Positions 6,701 to 10,850 of a DNA stretch of 10,850 nt are shown here, piece by piece. Origin of the DNA: Angelakisella sp. (GTDB taxonomy: Bacteria > Bacillota > Clostridia > Oscillospirales > Ruminococcaceae); NCBI GenBank assembly GCA_022795575.1, contig JAAWGY010000053.1, positions 1-10,850 on the forward strand, in the 5' to 3' direction. Below the pieces are notes generated by a model. That model was not told the origin of the DNA, did no database searches, and worked only from the letters and a program-made list of their open reading frames with translations. Position 1 is the stretch's first letter. Every line of letters starts with the position of its first letter. The position numbers and the translations under genes were made by a program.

Positions 6701-8540
6701 CCTGCCGGATAACCTGACCCAGTGGCGCCTTACCGCCGTGGCCATGGATAGCCGGGCGTGGTGGGGCTACTCCAAGAGCCAGCTTTACACCACCCTGCCC
6801 TTCCGCATCGATCCCATCCTCTCCTCCACCTTCCTCACCGGGGATACCATCGCCTGCACCGTCCGGGGCTTCGGCACCGGCATCACCACCCAGGACGAGG
6901 TGCTGTACACCGCCACCATCGAGGGGTACGGGGAGGAGCTGGAGGCCACCGCCGAGGCCCCCGCCGGGGAGCTGGTCCCCCTCAGCTTCCAGAAGCTCCC
7001 CGCCGGGGATTACACCATGACCGTCACCGCCCTCTGCGGCGATTACAGCGACGGGGTGCGGGTGCCCTTTACCGTCCGGGAAAGCGCCCTTGTCTTCCCC
7101 ATCCACCGGGAGACCGACCCAAACCGGGTGCTGGAGGAGGTCCAGCCCACCCAGTGGCCGGTGGAGCTGGAGATCTACGGCCAGGGCCAGCGGTCCTTTA
7201 TGCGGGCCTGGCGGCTGCTGAACTGGGACCAGAGCGGCCGGGGGGACGTGAAGCTGGCCATGTCCGCGGTGCGGGACGCCGTTACCGCCGCCTTTGGGGA
7301 GGGCTACCAGCACCCCGCCGACGACCTGGATGGCGTCCAGACCACCTATGAGGACGGCAAGGGCCAGACAGGGGGCATCCGCATCTTCCCCTATGCAGAC
7401 CCGGATATCGTCCTTACCGCCAAGGCGGCGGTGGTGGCGCCGGACCGGGTGGACCGGTACCAGCTGTACAGCTTCCTTTTCGACGCCTTTTCCAAGACCG
7501 AGGACCCGGAGCACCGGGCCGCCGCCCTGATGGGCCTTGCCGCCCTGGACCGGCTGGACGAGGACCAGGAGCTGCTGCTGCGGACCCGGGCCCGGACCGA
7601 CGGCCTGCCGGCGCGGGAAAAGCTTTACCTCATCGCCGGGCTTTCCTACCTGGACCAGGCGGAGGCACAAAAGCTCTACGCCAAGGAGCTTGCCCCCCAG
7701 CTTGCCCAGGACCGGTACGGCCTGCGGCTGCCGGGGGCTACCGGCTACGAAACGGTGGAGAACACCGCCGGGGCCCTCCTCTGCGCCGTCCTTACCGGGG
7801 CGGCGGAGGACGCCGAGCAGCTGGTGGACTACCTTGCCCAGCAGGGCACCAACGGCTACGGCAGTATGCGGGGCCCCTGCCAGCTGGACATCGCCCTTTA
7901 CCTCAACCGCTTCCAGCAGAAGGAGGGGCAGCAGCCAATCATCGGCTACACCAAGGACGGGCAGCGCCATACCGTGACCCTTACCGCCAGCAGCTGCCTG
8001 AACCTGACCCTTAGCGAGGAGGACTTCGCCGCCCTGGACCTCTCCGCGGAGAGGGGGCCGGCCATCGCCAGCGTCAGCTACTACGGCGGGCCGGACCAGC
8101 TGGGCTTTACCCCCTCCCCCCGCGTCACCGTCACCAAAACGCTGGATACCCCGGAGGACCAGAAGCGCCTGGGGGGCGAAACCACCATCACCATCCGGGT
8201 GGAGCTGGACCCCCAGATGCCCTACGGAAGCTACAAGCTGGTGGAATGGGTGCCCTCCAATATGCGGCTGCGCAGCGTGAAAACCGAAAGCGGCCGGCGG
8301 TACTTCAGCTGGCGGACCGACGAGCAGCTGCTGACGGTGGACTTTGGCTACCACAAGGGCTACAGCAACGTCTTTACCTTCCGGTACACCGCAACCAGCG
8401 TGCTGGATACCGAGTGCACCCTGGAGCGGAGCTACGCCTACTGTACCGAGACCATGGAGGGCGGCCGCACCGAAAAGGGGGACTTTCTGCCCTCGGATTA
8501 CTACTACCTGGGGGTGGGGTACCTCTTCCGCAAAACCTGA
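3771..8540 (+). CDS. Thioester-less alpha-2-macroglobulin-family lipoprotein
   Basis: A large predicted surface lipoprotein of 1589 residues, within the size range of bacterial alpha-2-macroglobulins. A signal peptide with hydrophobic residues 7-23 ends at lipobox ASGC, with Cys27 as the lipidation site. Then come an Ig-like Big_5-type domain (about 33-131), an MG2-like macroglobulin domain around YTDRTIYR (383-390), the family hallmark VVDESIFAL (890-898), a flexible linker with seven consecutive glycines (940-946), the A2M core motif LPDNLTQWR (978-986), a helical toroid-like region with GGIRIFPYADPD (1201-1212), and C-terminal beta domains. Family members trap proteases or bind surface ligands. 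The thioester motif CxEQ, expected just before the toroid near residues 1147-1157, is absent: that stretch reads RLLNWDQSGRG, and no CxEQ occurs anywhere. Covalent trapping is therefore unlikely. The common bacterial partner pbpC is not adjacent; instead a transglutaminase-like lipoprotein follows. The ATG has GGAGGT eight bases upstream. Confidence 0.88.
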   Translation: MTKNRRAALFLCLSLLAALLALWASGCGRPKQPLTITAAFPAAGATGVPSDSAVELTFSAPPEKLDDYFTVEPPVEGRFQYMDNVVAFLPGLSEAENSRWEEGTTYTVTVKAGLPGKESTPLAQDFTLSFTAGDGSIQGYPVSTPHETFLPGDYPVIDIDSRYKSSYQWHFSPEEVFSVVVHQLEDGQRYLRELYRSSAIHSEVRVDTTGLPEVLTFTQTAEEARLSADDSQRADIVFPESLPAGWYVATLTSSKENVPPVQKLLQIQESAVYAQIHNGQSLFWFNSTADGKPVPGAKLSVFRDPFASTQPELSAQGGEDGIVTLDLSSIDIQEDQWPSVNDYTPYIFYSLTAPDGTTYYDAFSPWSFQDSHTYDQDYYGFLYTDRTIYRQDDTIRFWGTAKPRKNAPLPGAVSVELHRDYDGGPVQTVEAAVSPDGVFTGELSYQNYASGWMELRVYPAGERDEQYSGWSYLASVYLDIARYKKPLYTAGITTDKLYYRPREIIQAETTVTLFDRTPAAGMEMNISGGDYGEPKAYTTGEDGVIRTQHQAVANHYNNWGWYPNSYTLRAENNDASDVNLSVYDEVYVFPTTVMVEAEEQRDGGKSDLVITANQIAFDRIPGGRQIIQDYESLRGPGAQVGVTVELHKVTHTKVELAPVYDRYTKKSVPRAVWQRSEEIVRTIQQQTGPDGVLRIPDILPPEEPNSRYYVDISVTDGGYQQTSLGLGSSWDWNQEEAAGHFHTFNVVTSQTDHEFGGKGWFDYRYTYFRFGEEARYRVMDRGAPVTEGTVMVNLLQDTILQSGIGGTSGTVLCDEEKLPDFTLCGAYFDGRRIYPINSIRFMVVPESRALTLQILPEQEDYRPGDTAQVTLRALDENGRPAPGVNVCLGVVDESIFALREQYINLSYDFYGSVFFAYPQVFTSYIQHGVELYYNGDGGKGGGGGGGDTLSIRENFKDTAAFVSGKTGADGTLTATVSLPDNLTQWRLTAVAMDSRAWWGYSKSQLYTTLPFRIDPILSSTFLTGDTIACTVRGFGTGITTQDEVLYTATIEGYGEELEATAEAPAGELVPLSFQKLPAGDYTMTVTALCGDYSDGVRVPFTVRESALVFPIHRETDPNRVLEEVQPTQWPVELEIYGQGQRSFMRAWRLLNWDQSGRGDVKLAMSAVRDAVTAAFGEGYQHPADDLDGVQTTYEDGKGQTGGIRIFPYADPDIVLTAKAAVVAPDRVDRYQLYSFLFDAFSKTEDPEHRAAALMGLAALDRLDEDQELLLRTRARTDGLPAREKLYLIAGLSYLDQAEAQKLYAKELAPQLAQDRYGLRLPGATGYETVENTAGALLCAVLTGAAEDAEQLVDYLAQQGTNGYGSMRGPCQLDIALYLNRFQQKEGQQPIIGYTKDGQRHTVTLTASSCLNLTLSEEDFAALDLSAERGPAIASVSYYGGPDQLGFTPSPRVTVTKTLDTPEDQKRLGGETTITIRVELDPQMPYGSYKLVEWVPSNMRLRSVKTESGRRYFSWRTDEQLLTVDFGYHKGYSNVFTFRYTATSVLDTECTLERSYAYCTETMEGGRTEKGDFLPSDYYYLGVGYLFRKT

Positions 8541-8562
8541 CGCCCCACGCCCCACCGGGATA

Positions 8563-8726
8563 AGAACCTGTATTCACAGCCGGATGATGCAGGCAGGACA
8601 AGGGATTTTCCCGCCCTGCAAGGCAAAAAACCGTAGCAATACTTGGTGTATTGCAAGGTTTTTCAACGCGGCAGGGCGGGAAAAGACCTGGCCTGACTGC
8701 GTCGGACGGTTGTGAATACAGGTTCT
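8563..8726. repeat. 164-bp MITE-like palindromic element, copy 1
   Basis: The outer 16 bases, 8563-8578, are the exact reverse complement of 8711-8726. Inside, 8606-8619 pairs perfectly with 8671-8684, AAAAACC (8626-8632) with GGTTTTT (8657-8663), and GCAATAC (8636-8642) with GTATTGC (8648-8654) around a five-base loop. The whole unit could fold into one long interrupted hairpin. TAA stands at both ends (8561-8563 and 8726-8728), consistent with a 3-bp target duplication. It encodes nothing visible and fills the 197-bp gap between the two lipoprotein genes, with its right end touching the ribosome binding site of the second. A diverged copy begins at 10752. I infer a non-autonomous mobile element; no T-run makes it a standard terminator. 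Confidence 0.8.
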
Positions 8727-8737
8727 AAGGAGGAACC

Positions 8738-9718
8738 ATGAAGCTGTTGGCTCTGCTGCTGGCCGTTGCGCTGGCATGGGGGACCGCCGGGTGCGGCGGT
8801 CCCCGGGGGAGCCTCCCTCCGGCGGCGGAGGGGGGCTCCTCCCCGTCCTCTTCCCTGGCCGGGGACGCCCCGCCGCCCCCGGCCCAGGAGGCGCCGCCCC
8901 CGGAGGAGTCCCCGGATCCCCCGGATCCCCCGGAGGCCCCGGAGGCCGCCGGGCCAAGGCCGGAGCCCTGGCCGGGGGCGATGCCCCTTGTCAACGACTA
9001 CATCGCCGGGGAGGCGGACCGGCTGCTGCGGGAGATCATCACCCCGGAGATGGACCGGTACCAGCAGGTGCAGACCGTCTACCGGTGGCTGGTGGAAAAC
9101 ACCGCCTTTTTTGACAACCAGCCGGTGGGGCTGGAGGTCTGGCAGTGGCGGGGGGACATCCGGCAGGTGCCGGGGTATGTGGAGAACCGGGCCATCAGCC
9201 CCCTGCTCTTCGGCATCGGCTCCTGCGAGGACTACGCCGCGGCGGCGGTGGTGCTGCTGCGGCGGCTGGGGATCCCGGCGGAGTACGTGGCGGGGCTGAC
9301 CATCTCGGTGCGGGGGGACTTTGTGGACCACGCCTGGGCGGTGGTGCAGCTGGACGGGCAGTGGTACCACATCGACCCCCAGCTGGAGGACAACGTCACC
9401 CGCCGGGGGCGGCTGACCTACCGCTTCTTCCTCAAGGGGGACCAGACCATGGCGGCGGACCACCGGTGGGGGGAAAACCTCATCGCCTACTACGGCCGGG
9501 AGATGACGGCGGAGCGGGCGGCCAACATCCGGGAGCACTGGCGGGTGCCCGCCTGCCCCAACAGCCTGCCGCCCCCGGAGCCGGAGCTGCTGGACGAGCC
9601 GCCGGTGCCGGACCGGGCCCGGGTGGTGGAGGAGCTTGCGGCGGAGCGCCGCAGGTGGGAGGCGGAGCACGGCCCGCTGCCGCCGGTGGAGATGGACGTC
9701 ACGCCGCCGGTGCTGTAG
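8738..9718 (+). CDS. Transglutaminase-like lipoprotein
   Basis: A predicted extracytoplasmic lipoprotein of 326 residues. The signal peptide ends at lipobox TAGC, with Cys19 as lipid anchor. Residues 20-80 are a low-complexity Pro/Glu/Asp/Gly tether that would hold the domain away from the membrane or through the wall. The transglutaminase-like core shows the papain-type triad: Cys163 in GIGSCEDYA (159-167), His198 in DHAWAVV (197-203) and Asp213 in WYHIDP (209-214). Such domains act as protein cross-linking enzymes, as amidases or as cysteine proteases; which applies here cannot be told from sequence. The C-terminal ~60 residues are Pro/Glu-rich and match nothing I recognise. AAGGAGG (8727-8733) lies only four bases before the ATG, a rather tight spacing. 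The gene follows the macroglobulin lipoprotein after 197 bp with no evident promoter of its own, so it may rely on readthrough across the palindromic element. Confidence 0.87.
   Translation: MKLLALLLAVALAWGTAGCGGPRGSLPPAAEGGSSPSSSLAGDAPPPPAQEAPPPEESPDPPDPPEAPEAAGPRPEPWPGAMPLVNDYIAGEADRLLREIITPEMDRYQQVQTVYRWLVENTAFFDNQPVGLEVWQWRGDIRQVPGYVENRAISPLLFGIGSCEDYAAAAVVLLRRLGIPAEYVAGLTISVRGDFVDHAWAVVQLDGQWYHIDPQLEDNVTRRGRLTYRFFLKGDQTMAADHRWGENLIAYYGREMTAERAANIREHWRVPACPNSLPPPEPELLDEPPVPDRARVVEELAAERRRWEAEHGPLPPVEMDVTPPVL
8910..8945 (+). repeat. Four tandem 9-bp units in the lipoprotein tether
   Basis: Four consecutive 9-mers read CCCCGGATC, CCCCGGATC, CCCCGGAGG and CCCCGGAGG. They lie in frame in the proline-rich tether and encode Pro-Asp-Pro and Pro-Glu-Ala type triplets. 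Because units are multiples of three, slippage would lengthen or shorten the tether without breaking the frame. Confidence 0.75.
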
Positions 9719-9729
9719 CGGGGACGGGA

Positions 9730-9787
9730 CGGGACGGCAGCGGGGCCCGGGGCTTTACCGGGCCCCCTGCCCCTGTCCCGTTTTTTT
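9730..9787 (+). terminator. Strong intrinsic terminator after the transglutaminase-like gene
   Basis: CGGGAC (9730-9735) pairs with GTCCCG (9775-9780), GCAG (9737-9740) with CTGC (9767-9770), and GGGGCCCGG (9742-9750) with CCGGGCCCC (9758-9766), leaving a seven-base loop. Seven T follow at 9781-9787. It starts 12 bases after the stop codon and separates the lipoprotein pair from the next transcription unit. Confidence 0.93.
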
Positions 9788-9792
9788 CGGTG

Positions 9793-9821
9793 TTGTAATT
9801 CTCCCCGGGAACGTGTATAAT
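9793..9821 (+). promoter_or_regulatory. Sigma-A promoter of the kinase-like/HPr-like operon
   Basis: TTGTAA (9793-9798) and a perfect TATAAT (9816-9821) are separated by 17 bases. Transcription should start near 9828, giving a very short leader of about 20 bases that is mostly the ribosome binding site GGGAGGA (9834-9840). The promoter starts six bases after the T-run of the preceding terminator. Confidence 0.88.
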
Positions 9822-9847
9822 AAAGCTACAGAAGGGAGGAACTGCCA

Positions 9848-10474
9848 ATGAAGGAAAACCTTATTGTCACCATCAGCAGGCAGTACGGCAGCGGCGGCCG
9901 GGAGATCGGCCAAAAGCTGGCGGCGCGCCTGGGCATCCCCTACTACGATAAGGAGCTGATTATTCTGGCGGCGGAAAAAAGCGGCTACGCCCGCAGCCTC
10001 TTTGAGGAAGCCGACCAAAAAGCCTCCAACAGCATGATCTTTTCCCTGATGCGGGCGGGCTCCATGGCCAACAGCTACGATATGCCCCTTAACGACAAGA
10101 TCTACCTGATCCAGTCGGGGGTGATCCAGCAGGTGGCCCGGCAGGGCTCCTGCGTCATTGTGGGGCGGTGCGCCGATTATGTTCTTCAGGACAAGTTCCC
10201 CTGTGTCAACATCTTTATCCACGCCCCCCTGCGGCAGCGGATAGAACGGGGCGTGGCCCTCTACGGTCTGGCCCCGGACGACGCCCAAAGCGTCATCCTG
10301 AAAACCGATAAGCGCCGGGAGACCTACTACAACTACTACACCGGCCGCAAATTCGGGGACGCCCGCAACTACACCCTTGCCCTGGACAGCCTCGGCGTGG
10401 GGATCGAAAGCGCGGTGCGGGTGCTGGCGGATTACGTAGAGCATTGGGAGGGGCAGGCTCCCTCCACAGATTGA
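9848..10474 (+). CDS. Cytidylate-kinase-like P-loop protein
   Basis: A 208-residue predicted cytoplasmic protein of the cytidylate-kinase-like family (Cytidylate_kin2 type), distinct from the housekeeping Cmk. The nucleotide-binding loop is SRQYGSGGREIG (10-21). Other family marks are IPYYDKELI (30-38), VGRCADYVL (about 99-107), the arginine-rich segment DKRRETYYNYYTG (about 158-170) and the C-terminal NYTLALDSLGVG. The fold implies phosphoryl transfer to a nucleotide or similar small substrate, but the true substrate of these homologues is not known to me. The ATG has GGGAGGA seven bases upstream. The HPr-like gene follows after 37 bp in the same direction, so the two are probably cotranscribed from the promoter at 9793-9821. 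Confidence 0.82.
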   Translation: MKENLIVTISRQYGSGGREIGQKLAARLGIPYYDKELIILAAEKSGYARSLFEEADQKASNSMIFSLMRAGSMANSYDMPLNDKIYLIQSGVIQQVARQGSCVIVGRCADYVLQDKFPCVNIFIHAPLRQRIERGVALYGLAPDDAQSVILKTDKRRETYYNYYTGRKFGDARNYTLALDSLGVGIESAVRVLADYVEHWEGQAPSTD

Positions 10475-10511
10475 TCCGGAAACTGAAACGAAAGAAAGGC
10501 GGTACATTCCA

Positions 10512-10754
10512 ATGAATGTCGAAATCAACATCCTGGGACTAAAGAACGCGGAGAAGTTCAGCTCCATCTGCCAGAATTACCCGGTGGAGCTCTACCTGCG
10601 CTCCGGCCAATTCTGCGTGGACCCCAAATCGATGCTGGGGGTGCTGGCCATCTTCTACTCCGCCTCCGACCCCGTGTTTGTGGACACCACCACCATGGAC
10701 GACGAGACGCTGCAAAAATTCCTGAAGGACATCAACCAGTACGTCAAGAAATAA
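10512..10754 (+). CDS. HPr-like protein lacking the active-site histidine
   Basis: An 80-residue protein of HPr size and layout. HPr is the small phosphocarrier of the sugar phosphotransferase system; its His15 (GLHTRPA) carries phosphate to sugars and its Ser46 is phosphorylated by HPr kinase for carbon catabolite control. Here the N-terminal segment reads GLKNAEKF (9-16), and there is no histidine anywhere in the protein, so it cannot act as a PTS carrier. The Ser46 region is recognisable as DPKSMLGVLAI (37-47) with Ser40. The C-terminal helix is TLQKFLKDINQYV. This recalls Bacillus Crh, which also lacks the histidine and keeps the serine. The ribosome binding site (AAAGGCGG, about 10 bases upstream of the ATG) is weak. 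The gene sits 37 bp after the kinase-like gene. Its TAA stop coincides with the first bases of the second palindromic element. Family assignment rests on length and the serine motif and is moderately sure. Confidence 0.7.
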   Translation: MNVEINILGLKNAEKFSSICQNYPVELYLRSGQFCVDPKSMLGVLAIFYSASDPVFVDTTTMDDETLQKFLKDINQYVKK

Positions 10755-10850
10755 GAAGCTGTACCAATAGCCGCCGCACGCATCTTGACGGCAAATTTTC
10801 CGCCTGCCTTTGCCAAAAAACCTTGAAATACATACCGTATTCCTGCGCTT
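10752..10850. repeat. MITE-like palindromic element, diverged copy 2 (cut by window end)
   Basis: The sequence after the last gene aligns colinearly with the left half of the element at 8563-8726. TAAGAAGCTGTA at 10752 corresponds to TAAGAACCTGTA at 8561, CAAAAAACC lies 62 bases further here and 63 bases further in copy 1, and the apex AATAC...GTATT (10827-10831 and 10837-10841) lies 75 bases in versus 77. The returning arm should continue beyond the window. The first three bases, TAA, are the stop codon of the HPr-like gene. Confidence 0.65.

Noticed and set aside
6153..8555. An 800-codon open frame on the minus strand inside the macroglobulin gene
   Set aside because: Long antisense frames are expected in very GC-rich genes. 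The translation is Gly/Val/His-rich with no recognisable domain, while the plus strand encodes a coherent lipoprotein.
8563..8726. The long palindrome as an intrinsic terminator of the macroglobulin gene
   Set aside because: No T-run follows the right arm, the structure is far longer than a typical terminator, and a second copy exists elsewhere in the window, which fits a mobile repeat better.
8563..8726. CRISPR array or attachment site
   Set aside because: There are only two diverged copies, 2.2 kb apart, with no regular spacers, no cas genes and no integrase in the window.

Overview
The window looks like chromosomal DNA from a GC-rich Gram-positive anaerobe of the Clostridia, probably Oscillospiraceae-like. 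The basis is the very GC-rich coding sequence, strong AGGAGG-type ribosome binding sites, sigma-A-type promoters, the glmU-prs gene order familiar in Firmicutes, and two lipoproteins with Gram-positive-style signal peptides. The genus cannot be named from the sequence alone. I see seven protein genes, no tRNA or rRNA, no CRISPR array, and no transposase or phage gene.

Left part, minus strand (1-3436). A glmU-like gene (2035-3312) is followed by prs (1001-1960, PRPP synthetase), a bidirectional hairpin terminator (906-949) and trmB (160-828, tRNA m7G46 methyltransferase). A well-formed sigma-A promoter (3408-3436) drives glmU-prs. The GlmU homologue has an intact acetyltransferase half, but its uridyltransferase half has lost nearly every signature residue. 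Beyond trmB, the first ~150 bases are a dense row of GC-rich hairpins.

Middle, plus strand (3618-9787). After a 458-bp divergent intergenic region come two predicted surface lipoproteins. The first is a 1589-residue alpha-2-macroglobulin-family protein without the CxEQ thioester motif. The second is a 326-residue transglutaminase-like protein with an intact Cys-His-Asp triad and a proline-rich tether. Between them lies a 164-bp imperfect palindrome that looks like a non-autonomous (MITE-like) element flanked by TAA. The pair ends at a strong intrinsic terminator. The two proteins are plausibly a cell-surface module for protein binding, protection or processing, but the substrate is unknown.

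Right part, plus strand (9793-10850). A near-consensus promoter drives a cytidylate-kinase-like P-loop protein and an 80-residue HPr-like protein. The latter has lost the phosphoacceptor histidine but keeps the Ser46-type motif, which recalls Crh. A second, diverged copy of the palindromic element begins exactly at the stop codon of the HPr-like gene and runs off the window edge.

The items most worth attention are the degenerate uridyltransferase half of GlmU, the thioester-less macroglobulin/transglutaminase lipoprotein pair, the two copies of the palindromic element, and the His-less HPr protein.
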